Position numbers and translations under genes: made by a program
The notes under the pieces: generated by a model
Databases searched by the model: none
Told to the model about the DNA's origin: nothing
The model's input: the letters and a program-made list of their open reading frames with translations, nothing else
Source of the DNA: Saprospiraceae bacterium
GTDB taxonomy: Bacteria > Bacteroidota > Bacteroidia > Chitinophagales > Saprospiraceae
NCBI GenBank assembly: GCA_029212405.1
Contig: JARGNR010000014.1
Coordinates: 1 to 64,000, forward strand
DNA length: 64,000 nt
Direction: 5' to 3'
In this document: positions 28,401 to 36,821 of the stretch, in pieces
How positions within the stretch are numbered: the first letter of the stretch is position 1
Layout: the number at the start of each line of letters is the position of its first letter

Positions 28401-28616
28401 GAGGTTCTCTTCAATTTTTGAAACAATACCTTCTTCTATTTCTTCAGGTGAAGATCCAGGATAGATGGCTCGTATTGAAATAACTCTACTCTCCACCTCA
28501 GGGAAAAAAGTTGTCTTCATTTGCGAGAGCCCTACCAGACCAACGATAAAGAGTAGGATCATCAAGATATTTCCTGCGATCTCATTATTGATAAAATATT
28601 TTACAATGCTTCTCAT
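25416..28616 (-). CDS. RND (AcrB/HAE1-like) efflux permease
   Basis: The inner-membrane, proton-driven pump of a tripartite efflux complex. At 1066 residues it has the family length, with a first transmembrane helix (residues about 12-30), a large periplasmic porter region, and two blocks of transmembrane helices after about 335 and 860. TM4 carries VDDGIVIAENI, with the paired Asp residues used for proton relay. Family landmarks such as FPEVESRVISI, YPGSSPEEIEE and LTSITTIAGLAPL are present. Substrates cannot be predicted. It is co-transcribed with the adaptor 70 bases upstream and tolC 39 bases downstream. Confidence 0.93.
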   Translation of the reverse strand: MRSIVKYFINNEIAGNILMILLFIVGLVGLSQMKTTFFPEVESRVISIRAIYPGSSPEEIEEGIVSKIEENLKGLTGIERVTSISSENSASVTVEVLKGYDTDVILQDVKNAVDGINSFPVSMEPVTIYKLENLGRVLSFAIYGDVPLRTLKKVSRRVEDDLMAYDGLSKLTLTGFPEEEIEVTFREKDLRSYNITFDEAARRIRQTNLESTGGTIKTDKEELLIRANNKEYTAKEFQDIVIKSSPNGGIVKLYEVADIADKWEDKPQRTYIGGEPGVVIQVQNTLEEDMITIADNVKKYIEKFNIENEEVKALIVEDSSITLNQRIELLTNNGIIGFFIVLLLLAMFLHYRLAFWVALAIPISFAGMFLLASILGVTLNVISLFGMIVVIGILVDDGIVIAENIYQHYERGAKPFQAAIDGTMEVLPAVFSAIITTVIAFSAFFFIDGRLGDFFREMAIVVIFSLVFSLVEGALILPAHIAHSKALKRGEKPNALMTGLDNMMAFLRDMIYAPVLNWAVRFNYPTLAICIASLMITFGALQGGFIKSTFFPVIPRDNYTVDLKLPAGTREDITIDVLGRIEKVTEEVNRELADEFLEEGVFPITKIQKNIGPATYQGNIQVSLLDGETRGDITARMIIAKVREKLGAVDEAETLTFSSGSPFGKPLSVSLLGSEPEELERAIKAVKDNLSKISDLKDIVDNNQQGLKEISLALTPQAYNLGFTLQEIISQVRQGFFGAEAQRIQRGEDEIRVWVRYDLSDRSDISDLADMRIRSTDGRSVPLSELATFTTERGVININRIDGEREVRIEADVSSDGVSISDITNDVKSVILPETLKDFPSVRASFEGQDREQGKTQKSLALVMPLIFMMMFFVITLTFKSVSQALIVLALLPFGFVGVGFGHWVHGLPISLFSILGVIALIGIFVNDALVFITTFNERIKAGYDVKVAVIETGKARFRPILLTSITTIAGLAPLIVEKSFQAQFLIPMAISVAYGLLVGTFILLVLIPALLVISNKSKTGLVKIYTGESVAPELVEPAHPEKQGYFWLYLSIMVLIYLVLKVMMS

Positions 28617-28686
28617 TCGATATTTCTTTTGTAATTAATTGAGTGGTTTCTGCTGGGCCTAAACTCAGAGAACTTCAATATTTTAT

Positions 28687-29808
28687 CTAATAATTGACTT
28701 TTTGACCTTCGAATAACCCAGCTAACGATCCAGTAACTACTTTATCGGCAGGCGAAATACCTTTCACTAAAACGTGATTGGCCATTCTTTTTACTGGAGA
28801 GATGGATTTGGCAACAAGTGTAGAATCTTCAATGATATAAACTTGTTCTGCACTTAAGAAAATATCTTTTGGTAGCTTTACAACGTCTTCTAATTGTTTT
28901 CCTTGTAATTTACCTTTCAAATACATTCCATCTTTTAAACCTTTACCATAGACTCGAATGAAGATGGGTATGTTTTGAGTGGCCGCATCGATTTGGGTAC
29001 CGATTCTGTTTACTTTTCCATTCCATGAACTGGATAGATCTGTAGAACTCAGTTCAACTGATTGACCAACTTTTACATATTTGAGATCGCTCAGAGGGAT
29101 GGGAGATGAAATCTCATATTGCTCGGTGTTGATCATAGTAGCCAATGTTTGACCTGGGCTGATCAGTGTTCCAGGGAACACATTAATCACGGTAATAACA
29201 CCAGAAAATGGAGCATATATATTGTACTCTTTTAAACGTGTCTCCTGACTTTTTATCGTATAATATTGATTAAGAATGTTTTTCCCAGTAACGTAGTATT
29301 TCTCCTGATCTGATTTTGGTTCAGGCATGGGTTGAATCGGTTTATTGACATCAAAAGCATTCAAATAGTTTAACCAATTTTCAAAAGATTGTGGATGATC
29401 AAATTTTAGATCAGGCATCATTTGAGTAATCGCTGTCATTAAAGAACTTTTTTGAGCCTTAAGAGTAAAAACAGCTTCTTGTTTGTCTATTGAAAATAAG
29501 AGATCTCCTTTCTTAAAGTATTTTCCTTCTTTAATAGTGGTTCCTGTTTTTTGCATTACCCCTTGGACTCGAGAAGTGAGGTTGACTCGTTCATGGGCCT
29601 CAACTCTTCCATCAACATCAATTCCATTTGATTCGATGCCAGATGAAAACGTAGATGTTTGTACAGTCCTTCTCTCTTTTTTAACTACCACTTCAGAAAC
29701 CGTAGATTTTTTTTGAGCGGCCATTTTTATATAGATAAGTACTCCACATATCAGAATGAGCACAGTTATGGCTGCAGATACAATATTTTTTCTCGTCGAT
29801 TTATTCAT
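28687..29808 (-). CDS. RND efflux periplasmic adaptor (membrane-fusion protein)
   Basis: A 373-residue adaptor with an N-terminal membrane anchor (about residues 9-29), a biotinyl-lipoyl-like segment (VDGRVEAHERVNLTSRVQG, then FKKGDLLFSID), a helical hairpin insertion around 110-185 and the returning half (YNIYAPFSGVITVINVFPG). The C-terminal strands GVPLSD-like and GLFEGQKVNY follow the usual HlyD/AcrA pattern. It links the RND pump to the TolC duct. Its start is 54 bases after the marR stop. Confidence 0.9.
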   Translation of the reverse strand: MNKSTRKNIVSAAITVLILICGVLIYIKMAAQKKSTVSEVVVKKERRTVQTSTFSSGIESNGIDVDGRVEAHERVNLTSRVQGVMQKTGTTIKEGKYFKKGDLLFSIDKQEAVFTLKAQKSSLMTAITQMMPDLKFDHPQSFENWLNYLNAFDVNKPIQPMPEPKSDQEKYYVTGKNILNQYYTIKSQETRLKEYNIYAPFSGVITVINVFPGTLISPGQTLATMINTEQYEISSPIPLSDLKYVKVGQSVELSSTDLSSSWNGKVNRIGTQIDAATQNIPIFIRVYGKGLKDGMYLKGKLQGKQLEDVVKLPKDIFLSAEQVYIIEDSTLVAKSISPVKRMANHVLVKGISPADKVVTGSLAGLFEGQKVNY

Positions 29809-29862
29809 TAGTTTAGTTTTGAATAGTTTGCTTAGTTGTTGGGTATGTTTTTAATAGGATAT

Positions 29863-30327
29863 TTAAGGTTGTTGGCCGTTGACCGTTGAATACAGTTTTT
29901 TATACATTTTGGTAAGCACTTCTTTTGCTATTTTCACTTCTTGCTCAGAGCAATCACTTAATAACATAGCTTCCATTTCACGACCTTTTTCTTCAATGGT
30001 ATATTGCATTTCTTTCCCTTTTGAAGTAAGAAATATCAACTTTCCTCTTCCATCATTGGGATCATTTTTTTTTACGATAAGGCCCTCCTCTTCTAATGCG
30101 GTCAACATTTTATTGATGCTACTCTTAGTTTTTACCAATGATATGCCTAAATCTTTTTGATTAACACCATCTTTAGACCATAAATCTGCCAAAATTCCAA
30201 CACAAGAAACGGGAAAATGATGCCCGTCTTTTTCCATCGAAGGTTCCACAGATTTTATGATTAGTCTTGCAACTCGGTTGGTTAGAAACCCGAAATGATT
30301 ATATGGGTTGAATGTTGATTTAGACAT
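29863..30327 (-). CDS. MarR-family transcriptional regulator
   Basis: A 154-residue winged-helix regulator. The recognition region reads KDLGISLVKTKSSINKMLTALEEEGLI (about residues 57-83, central part TKSSINKMLTALE), followed by the wing DPNDGRGKLIFLTSKGKE. Such proteins usually bind palindromes at their own promoter and release them on binding small aromatic ligands. It is the first gene of the efflux operon and probably its repressor. Two inverted repeats lie immediately upstream. Confidence 0.9.
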   Translation of the reverse strand: MSKSTFNPYNHFGFLTNRVARLIIKSVEPSMEKDGHHFPVSCVGILADLWSKDGVNQKDLGISLVKTKSSINKMLTALEEEGLIVKKNDPNDGRGKLIFLTSKGKEMQYTIEEKGREMEAMLLSDCSEQEVKIAKEVLTKMYKKLYSTVNGQQP

Positions 30328-30349
30328 TTAGTTCATTTATGCACTAAAT
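30326..30349. promoter_or_regulatory. Inverted repeat over the marR start, possible operator
   Basis: ATTTAGT (30326-30332) and ACTAAAT (30343-30349) are perfect inverted arms around 10 bases. The left arm overlaps the marR start codon. It could be a second repressor site or a translational element. Confidence 0.45.
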
Positions 30350-30374
30350 AGACAACGGAATGTTAAAAAAGTTT

Positions 30375-30388
30375 ACAAGTGAACTTGT
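30375..30388. promoter_or_regulatory. Perfect palindrome upstream of marR, probable operator
   Basis: ACAAGT-GA-ACTTGT is a perfect 6-base inverted repeat with a two-base centre. On the minus strand it comes directly after TATCTTTA (30399-30392), a near match to the -7 box TAnnTTTG, so it would cover the transcription start of the efflux operon, an ideal repressor position. Confidence 0.6.
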
Positions 30389-30437
30389 TTTTAAAGATAT
30401 ATGTCATATTGGCTTGGAGATAATAGTCCATTGCTAT

Positions 30438-30470
30438 TTTGATGATGTTTTGGAGAAGAACGTATCTTTG
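30438..30470 (+). promoter_or_regulatory. Promoter of the threonylcarbamoyl-AMP synthase gene
   Basis: TTTG (30438-30441) and TATCTTTG (30463-30470) are 21 bases apart, matching the Bacteroidota housekeeping promoter. The start codon follows 28 bases later. Confidence 0.65.
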
Positions 30471-30498
30471 CATCAAATATTAAAATTGAATACTAGAA

Positions 30499-31461
30499 AT
30501 GACAATCATTTCAAAAAATATTGATCAAGCAGTTGAAATTCTTAATGGCGAGAATTTAGTTGCTATTCCTACAGAAACGGTCTACGGTTTGGCTGGAAAC
30601 ATTTTTAGTGAAGTAGCTATTCAGAAGATTTATAAATTAAAACAAAGACCACTTTTTAACCCATTGATTGTCCATACCTACTCCATAGATAAAGTGAAAG
30701 AATATGTGGATGATTTTCCAGAAAAAGCCAGATTATTAGCAGCGCATTTTTGGCCAGGTTCTTTAACTATGGTGCTAAAGAAAAAGTCTATTATTCCAGA
30801 TTGGATCACTTCTGGTAAAGATACTGTAGCGGTAAGAATTCCAGATCACCCGATCGTTTCAGGTTTATTGAAAGCACTTGATTTTCCGCTTGCCGCACCG
30901 AGTGCCAATCCTTTTGGATGCATAAGTCCTACAAGCCCTAAACATGTGAAAGATTACTTTGACGGGAGCTTAAAAATGGTTTTAGATGGAGGAATATGTA
31001 AAAATGGAATTGAATCAACCATCATTGGTTTTGAAAACGGAGAGCCTGTATTGTATAGATTGGGATCTATATCGATCGAGGAAATAGAAGATGTTGTTGG
31101 GGAGGTTATTGTAAGAAATAAAAAAGAAGTTGCTCCTGACGCTCCAGGCATGCTTGCCCGTCATTATGCTCCCAATACGCGAACGTTTTTAGTAGAAAAC
31201 ATTCAAGATTTCATTCACCAGTTTGAGAATAAAAGAATTGGTGTGTTAAGTTTCAAAAAAGAAATCAAGGCACCACAAATAGTACATACCGAAGTTTTAT
31301 CCTCATCTGGGGATTTGAAAGAAGCCGCATCTAGTTTGTATGCAGCACTACATAGTTTGGACAAATTAAATCTTGATATGATCGTAGCGGAACAAATGCC
31401 ATTAATTGGCTTGGGTTTATCTATCAACGACAGATTAGAAAGAGCCACCAAACAAAAATAG
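30499..31461 (+). CDS. tsaC: L-threonylcarbamoyladenylate synthase (Sua5 type)
   Basis: Makes threonylcarbamoyl-AMP from threonine, bicarbonate and ATP for the t6A modification of tRNA position 37. Residues about 5-185 form the YrdC domain (VAIPTETVYGLAGN near 22-35, KxR-type RPLFNPLIVH, and SAANPFG-like SANPFGCISPT). A linker with PGMLARHYAPNT leads to the C-terminal Sua5 domain (about 230-320), so this is the long, two-domain form and not the short TsaC. It stands alone and converges with glpD. Confidence 0.93.
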   Translation: MTIISKNIDQAVEILNGENLVAIPTETVYGLAGNIFSEVAIQKIYKLKQRPLFNPLIVHTYSIDKVKEYVDDFPEKARLLAAHFWPGSLTMVLKKKSIIPDWITSGKDTVAVRIPDHPIVSGLLKALDFPLAAPSANPFGCISPTSPKHVKDYFDGSLKMVLDGGICKNGIESTIIGFENGEPVLYRLGSISIEEIEDVVGEVIVRNKKEVAPDAPGMLARHYAPNTRTFLVENIQDFIHQFENKRIGVLSFKKEIKAPQIVHTEVLSSSGDLKEAASSLYAALHSLDKLNLDMIVAEQMPLIGLGLSINDRLERATKQK

Positions 31462-31495
31462 GGTTGAAATGCTCATGTTGAAGTATTAACATAAC

Positions 31496-32989
31496 CTAAT
31501 ATGCATCTGCAACTTCTAGAAACCTCTCTCGTTCGTTAGCTTGCCAAGCAGTATCGTAGCCGTGATGAGTAGCAATTAATTCGATAGCTTGATCCAGAAT
31601 TTCTAACGTAGCTTCTTTATGTAAGAGGATACAACGACTTCTTCTGCAAAGTAGGTCTTCTGCGTGTTCTACCCATTCGTTTTGAATATAGTGCTTGAGC
31701 TCTTCCCAGGAGTAAGGTAAAGCCTCATGAATTGGAGTGCCATTTTCGATAGTTGACCCATTGTAAATATCCATATATTCAGAATGAGATTTGCTTTTGG
31801 ATAATTTACCCGCATCTATGATGGCATCAATAGTATCTTCCCCCATTTTTCTGAATGTTGTCCATTTGCCTCCTAAAATGCTGAATAGGTCTGCTTTGGA
31901 TTGTACAACTTTATGACTTCTGGATATTTCTTTTGATTTTCTACCTTCTTTTTTGGGAGCAGCCAATGGTCTTAATCCTGCAAAAGTGGATAAAATATCT
32001 TTTCTGGTAGGCACCTTTTCTAAGTATTGAGATGCATTTTTTAATATGAAATCAATTTCTTCATCGGTCGCTTTGGGTTCCATGGTCAATGTTTTGGAAA
32101 CTACATCGGTGGTCCCCATGATGACCACATTTTTCCAAGGTACTAGAAATAGTACTCGGCCATCACTGGTTTTTGGAATCATAATCGCTTCATCAGACTG
32201 CAGAAAAGAGCGATCAATGACTACATGTGATCCTCTTGCAGGAACGATTTTAATATCTGTATCTTCTGATTCGATAGCCATGGTTTGTTCTGCAAAAACG
32301 CCAGTGGCATTGACAATGCACTTTGCTTTCACTTCAAAAGATTCCCCCGATTGGTGGTCTGTGGCAATTGCACCCACAATCTTATCATTGGACCCATAGA
32401 TGAAGTTGTCGACACTACAATAATTGATGACCAAACTTCCACTATTGTTAAGTGTTGAAACAAGATCTATACACAATCTGGTATCGTCAAATTGTCCATC
32501 TGTATAAACAATGCCTCCTTTTAAGCCCTTCTTTTTCAGATTGGGAAGGAGTTGAAGTGTTTCTTCTTTTGAAATTTTTGAAGTGCGTCCCAGACTTCTA
32601 TTGGCAGATAATAAATCATATGTTTTTAGGCCTGCCCAATAATACCATCCTTCCCAATGGCTGTAATGTGGGATTACAAATTTTTGTATTCTAGATAAAT
32701 GAGAGGCTTTGGTCAAGACAAATTCTCTTTCTCTCAATGCTTCTATTACTAAACCGACATCGCCATTTTGTAAATACCGAACACCACCATGTAATAATTT
32801 GGTTGCTTTACTGGAGGTGCCTTTACCAAAATCTACTTTCTCTAAAACGGCCACTTTAAATCCTCTGGACATCCCATCGAGGGCAACGCCCAGCCCAGAA
32901 GCACCTCCTCCTATTACGAGTATGTCAATGTCACTTGCAGACTTTAATTCAGAAAGTATTTGTGTCCTATTCATGGAATTGATTTGCAT
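31496..32989 (-). CDS. glpD: FAD-dependent glycerol-3-phosphate dehydrogenase
   Basis: Oxidises sn-glycerol-3-phosphate to dihydroxyacetone phosphate and passes electrons to the quinone pool at the inner membrane. The FAD-binding GGGASGLG motif is at about residues 27-34. GTSSKATKLLHGGVRYL and GDVGLVIEALREREF, here cited in part (KLLHGGVRYLQNGD), are GlpD signatures. At 497 residues it is slightly shorter than E. coli GlpD. The start may be 32989 or the ATG at 32974 (MNRTQIL). No glpF or glpK lies nearby. Confidence 0.9.
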   Translation of the reverse strand: MQINSMNRTQILSELKSASDIDILVIGGGASGLGVALDGMSRGFKVAVLEKVDFGKGTSSKATKLLHGGVRYLQNGDVGLVIEALREREFVLTKASHLSRIQKFVIPHYSHWEGWYYWAGLKTYDLLSANRSLGRTSKISKEETLQLLPNLKKKGLKGGIVYTDGQFDDTRLCIDLVSTLNNSGSLVINYCSVDNFIYGSNDKIVGAIATDHQSGESFEVKAKCIVNATGVFAEQTMAIESEDTDIKIVPARGSHVVIDRSFLQSDEAIMIPKTSDGRVLFLVPWKNVVIMGTTDVVSKTLTMEPKATDEEIDFILKNASQYLEKVPTRKDILSTFAGLRPLAAPKKEGRKSKEISRSHKVVQSKADLFSILGGKWTTFRKMGEDTIDAIIDAGKLSKSKSHSEYMDIYNGSTIENGTPIHEALPYSWEELKHYIQNEWVEHAEDLLCRRSRCILLHKEATLEILDQAIELIATHHGYDTAWQANERERFLEVADAY

Positions 32990-33168
32990 TGCGGGTGTTC
33001 AGTGTCTAATCTATGTGCAAAGATGGGCATTCCTTTACTGAGTTCTGTTACAGAATTCCATTTTTTTTAAGTTAACGGATGAGAAGAATAAAATGTATCA
33101 GTGCCTTAATTCTAATTCAATATGAAGTGTCTTACTTTATTAAATAATGGATATTTCTAGACCAAAAC

Positions 33169-33198
33169 TTGAGGAGTAGGTTTGATCCAGTATATTTG
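33169..33198 (+). promoter_or_regulatory. Promoter of the aminotransferase-led gene group
   Basis: TTG (33169-33171) and TATATTTG (33191-33198) are separated by 19 bases, a good match to the Bacteroidota promoter. The aminotransferase start lies 47 bases downstream. Confidence 0.6.
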
Positions 33199-33244
33199 TG
33201 TTTTTGAATCACTTCATTTTTAATAAAGTCCTTAACCAACTGAA

Positions 33245-34342
33245 ATGCCCATAAAATTTAAATCATTTTTAAAACAAAAATCAAGTTATAAAGGCGGTAA
33301 ATCGCTTTCGGAAATTGATGCTACCGATAAAAAAATCTATAAACTTTCTTCTAATGAAAATCAATTGGGATCATCGCCTAAAGCAGTAGCGGCAATCAAA
33401 AAACACATTGATTCATTATACAATTATCCTGACCGTACCGATGACCGTTTGCGTCAAGCCCTAGAGAAGTATTATAATGGTGAATTAAAAGCAGATCAAT
33501 TTTTGACCACAAATAGTGGAGTGGCGAATATCGACCTCATTATTCGAGCATTTATGGATGAAGGAGATGAGTGCATCTTCTCCAACCCTGCTTTTGGTCC
33601 CTACCACGAATTTCCTAAAAAGATTGGTGGTAAATCAATTGATATTCCTCTAATAGGAGATGATTTTTTATTGGATGTAGAAGGTATTTTAAAAGCCATC
33701 AATGAACGAACGCGATTGATTTTTATTACCAGCCCAAACAATCCTACAGGTACACACATCCCAAAATCTCAAATTGATGCAATAATTGCAGGTATGCCTG
33801 ACCACGTCGTGCTGGTTTTTGATGAAGTATATTTTCAATTTGCAGATGCTGAAGATTATGTAAGGCCATTGCCTTATGTACTAGAAGGCAAAAATGTAAT
33901 AGGTATCAATAGCTTATCTAAAGCATACGGGCTTGCTGGATTGAGATTGGGATATTCTTATTCCACACTTGAAATCGCGAGTTATCTGCAGCAACTACGA
34001 ATACCCTTTATGATCAATTCATTGAGTATGGAAGGAGGAATTGCAGCATTAGAAGACGATGCGTTTATAAACGAAACGGTGGAATTTGTCCATAGAGAAA
34101 AAAAGTATCTGTACAAAGAATTTGATGCTTTGGGGATTAAATATTGGAAGACCCAAGCTAATTTTATCCTCACAGAGCCATCAATGGATCCGTTGATTTT
34201 CGAAGAAGAAATGATAAAGGAAGGAGTAATGGTGCGTCCAGTGGCAGGATTTGGAGCACCAACGTGTGTACGGATCACAATAGGGACTAGAGCAGGAAAT
34301 GAAACACTGGTAAACGCATGGAAAAAATTGCTTACTTCTTAA
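33245..34342 (+). CDS. HisC-like PLP-dependent aminotransferase
   Basis: A 365-residue fold-type I aminotransferase close to histidinol-phosphate aminotransferase. The substrate entrance KLSSNENQLGSSPKA (about 35-50), YNYPDRTDDRLR, SPNNPTGT (about 158-165) and DEVYFQF are present, and the PLP lysine is K226 in NSLSKAYGLAGLR. No other histidine genes lie here. Instead it opens a plus-strand group with a carboxymuconolactone-decarboxylase-like protein 36 bases later and a methyltransferase. The true amino acid substrate may therefore not be histidinol phosphate; aromatic or other amino acids are alternatives. Confidence 0.8.
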   Translation: MPIKFKSFLKQKSSYKGGKSLSEIDATDKKIYKLSSNENQLGSSPKAVAAIKKHIDSLYNYPDRTDDRLRQALEKYYNGELKADQFLTTNSGVANIDLIIRAFMDEGDECIFSNPAFGPYHEFPKKIGGKSIDIPLIGDDFLLDVEGILKAINERTRLIFITSPNNPTGTHIPKSQIDAIIAGMPDHVVLVFDEVYFQFADAEDYVRPLPYVLEGKNVIGINSLSKAYGLAGLRLGYSYSTLEIASYLQQLRIPFMINSLSMEGGIAALEDDAFINETVEFVHREKKYLYKEFDALGIKYWKTQANFILTEPSMDPLIFEEEMIKEGVMVRPVAGFGAPTCVRITIGTRAGNETLVNAWKKLLTS

Positions 34343-34378
34343 GAAGCCAATCAATACATTAAAATTTAAAATAAAAAG

Positions 34379-34978
34379 ATGAAAAGACCATTAGTATATC
34401 CATTAGATAGAAATGCCACAAAAGAAGCATCGGATATGGCAGACTTTTATGATGAAACGTTGGGTTTTACACCCAATAGTTTATTTACCATGATGCACCG
34501 TCCTAGAATTGCCAATGCTTTCAAAGAAATGAATATGGCAGTGATGGAAAATAAAGGCAGAGTCACCAGTGCATTAAAAAGGCAATTGGCTTATTTGTCA
34601 AGTATGACAACGGGGTGTAGATACTGTGAAGCACATGCGATAAGAGCGGCAGAACGGTATGGATCAGAGCAAGATAAACTCAATAATATTTGGGAGTATA
34701 AAACATATCCAGCTTTTTCTGATGCGGAGAGAGCAGTGTTTGATTTAGCCATTGCAGCATCTTCGGTACCGAATGCGGTGAATGATGAAATTTCTGAGAA
34801 TATGAGAAAACATTGGGATGATGGAGAAATTGTAGAAATATTAGGAGTAATTGCACTTTTTGGGTATTTGAATCGTTGGAATGATAGCATGGGAACCCAA
34901 TTAGAGGAACCTGCTGCTGAAGACGGTGTTAAGTATTTACAGAAAAAAGGTTGGTCACGCGGTAAACATAAGTATTAA
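34379..34978 (+). CDS. AhpD/carboxymuconolactone-decarboxylase-like protein
   Basis: A 199-residue all-helical protein of the CMD/AhpD superfamily. The redox-type motif CRYCEAHAIRAAERYG (about 80-95) has the CxxC plus His of AhpD-like peroxidase partners. Members range from alkylhydroperoxidase reductants to decarboxylases, so the reaction is open. The spacing of 36 bases from the aminotransferase suggests one transcript. Upstream helices (FTMMHRPRIANAFKEMN-like, LFTMMHRPRIA) match the substrate-side helices of the family. Confidence 0.82.
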   Translation: MKRPLVYPLDRNATKEASDMADFYDETLGFTPNSLFTMMHRPRIANAFKEMNMAVMENKGRVTSALKRQLAYLSSMTTGCRYCEAHAIRAAERYGSEQDKLNNIWEYKTYPAFSDAERAVFDLAIAASSVPNAVNDEISENMRKHWDDGEIVEILGVIALFGYLNRWNDSMGTQLEEPAAEDGVKYLQKKGWSRGKHKY

Positions 34979-35105
34979 GAAAGGCAAAGAAATACTTGTT
35001 CAGTAATTTGCTCTACTTTTTATTTTTTTAAGCTCAATGGTTTTTGTGCAATATGTAATCGCGGGGTTACATGCCTATTTGTACCCATAATTTAAGACAA
35101 TCAAT

Positions 35106-36725
35106 ATGTTGACAAAAGAACAAAAGAGAGCGTTTAGATCGGATTTATTTAGACATTTAGATGGTTTGGTAACTGCTCCAACAGCTTACGCATTGTTGGA
35201 AAAAGGTGTGTTGAATGAGATTTTAAAGCAAGGAAGAGTAGAGTTATCTGTGCTCACAGAATTATTTCAAGCAAATGAAGGCTATTTGAATGTTGCATTG
35301 AGAGTTCTATGTTCTCAAGGATGGTTGGATTACGAATTGAATAAAGAGACCCATCAGGTATTCTATTCTTTAAATTCAAAAAGTGCCGTAGCTTTTGAGT
35401 TGTCTGCGTTATACAAAGATGTCATCGTATTGATGAAGAAATCTGCGAATTATCATCCAAGGATATTTAATAAAGAGATCTACCAAGATCTGGAGATCTT
35501 ATTTCAGAAGTTTCAGGATGATTATGGTATTGATTTTTCAGAAAATGAAGAGGTGAATGCGATTCAGAAGCAAGTGTTTAAGCATTTAGAGGGCATTATT
35601 ATAGCACCTTCTATTGTAGCATTAGGAATGAATGGTATGTTTCATAAGTATTTTATGGAAGCTTCTTTTAAGCCAGAAGAGTTTCATAAAGAAGGAAATA
35701 GTTTTGCTTCCTTACTTAATTTTTTCTCTTTTTTAGGATGGTTCAATAAAAGGAATGGGACGTATTCTTTTACGGATAAAGGCCTGTTTTTTGCAAGAAG
35801 AGCGAGTGCTTATGGTGTCACAGTTTCGTATCAGAATACATTTAGGCATCTAGATGAATTAATTTTTGGAAATCCTGAAATTCTTTGGAATGTTCCAAAG
35901 GGGCATTCTGAGATCCATGTAGATCGTAAAATGAATGTCTGGGGCAGTGGTGGAGCCCATAAAGCCTATTTCAAAAAGATTGATGAGATAATCATAGACC
36001 TTTTTAATAAACCGATACATCAGCAACCGAAAGGAATTGTTGATATGGGCTGTGGAAATGGAGCATATTTGGAACATTTGTTTGAGGTTATTGAACAAAG
36101 AACATTGCGAGGTTCAATGTTGGAAGACTATCCATTATTTTTGGTAGGTGCAGATTACAATGAAGATGCCTTGAAAGTAACTCGGGCAAATCTTATCAAC
36201 GCGGATATATGGGCGAAAGTCATTTGGGGAGATATTGGAAGACCAGATATATTAGCAAAAGACTTAAAGGACGATTACAATATAGACTTAAAGGATTTAT
36301 TGAATGTACGTACTTTTTTAGACCACAATCGAATTTGGGAACCACCAAAGCAGGATGCGAGTGGAAGAATCAGTGAATGCAATGGCTCATATGCATATAG
36401 GGGACAGCGCATTACTAATAATGAGGTAGAACAAAACCTGCTAGAACACTTACAAAAGTGGGGACCTTATGTTGAAAAATTTGGTCTTTTAGTTATAGAA
36501 TTGCACACGATACCTCCAGAATTGACTGCTGCAAATCTAGGAAGGACGGCAGCAACTGCCTATGATGCAACCCATGGTTTTTCAGATCAATATATCATAG
36601 AAGTAGAGCAATTCAATAAGATAGCTGCTGAGGCAGGCTTATATCCAGATGAGAATCACTTCAGCAAGTTTCCCAATTCAAATTTGGCGACAGTAAGTAT
36701 TAATTTGTTGAGAGGGAAATCGTAA
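35106..36725 (+). CDS. Class I SAM-dependent methyltransferase with duplicated N-terminal helical domain
   Basis: A 539-residue protein. The SAM-binding motif I is VDMGCGNGAYLE near residues 312-323, with a following acidic loop (GADYNEDALKVTRAN). The first 300 residues carry two similar units: FRHLDGLVTAPTAYALLEKGV (about 16-36) and FKHLEGIIIAPSIVALGMNGM (about 157-177), here quoted in part, each followed by a winged-helix-like segment. The large N-terminal part and the FLDHNRIW and LELHT-type motifs recall the methyltransferase domains of AprA-type polyketide systems, but this is a free-standing protein. It lies 127 bases after the AhpD-like gene. Acceptor unknown; a secondary-metabolite role is possible. 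Confidence 0.7.
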   Translation: MLTKEQKRAFRSDLFRHLDGLVTAPTAYALLEKGVLNEILKQGRVELSVLTELFQANEGYLNVALRVLCSQGWLDYELNKETHQVFYSLNSKSAVAFELSALYKDVIVLMKKSANYHPRIFNKEIYQDLEILFQKFQDDYGIDFSENEEVNAIQKQVFKHLEGIIIAPSIVALGMNGMFHKYFMEASFKPEEFHKEGNSFASLLNFFSFLGWFNKRNGTYSFTDKGLFFARRASAYGVTVSYQNTFRHLDELIFGNPEILWNVPKGHSEIHVDRKMNVWGSGGAHKAYFKKIDEIIIDLFNKPIHQQPKGIVDMGCGNGAYLEHLFEVIEQRTLRGSMLEDYPLFLVGADYNEDALKVTRANLINADIWAKVIWGDIGRPDILAKDLKDDYNIDLKDLLNVRTFLDHNRIWEPPKQDASGRISECNGSYAYRGQRITNNEVEQNLLEHLQKWGPYVEKFGLLVIELHTIPPELTAANLGRTAATAYDATHGFSDQYIIEVEQFNKIAAEAGLYPDENHFSKFPNSNLATVSINLLRGKS

Positions 36726-36821
36726 TATCATCACAGCGTGTCCTACCTTTTCTTTGGCCATGTTATCAAATATAGATGGTATTGAATATGCCCTCAATCA
36801 TACTCTATTCTTTTATTCCAT

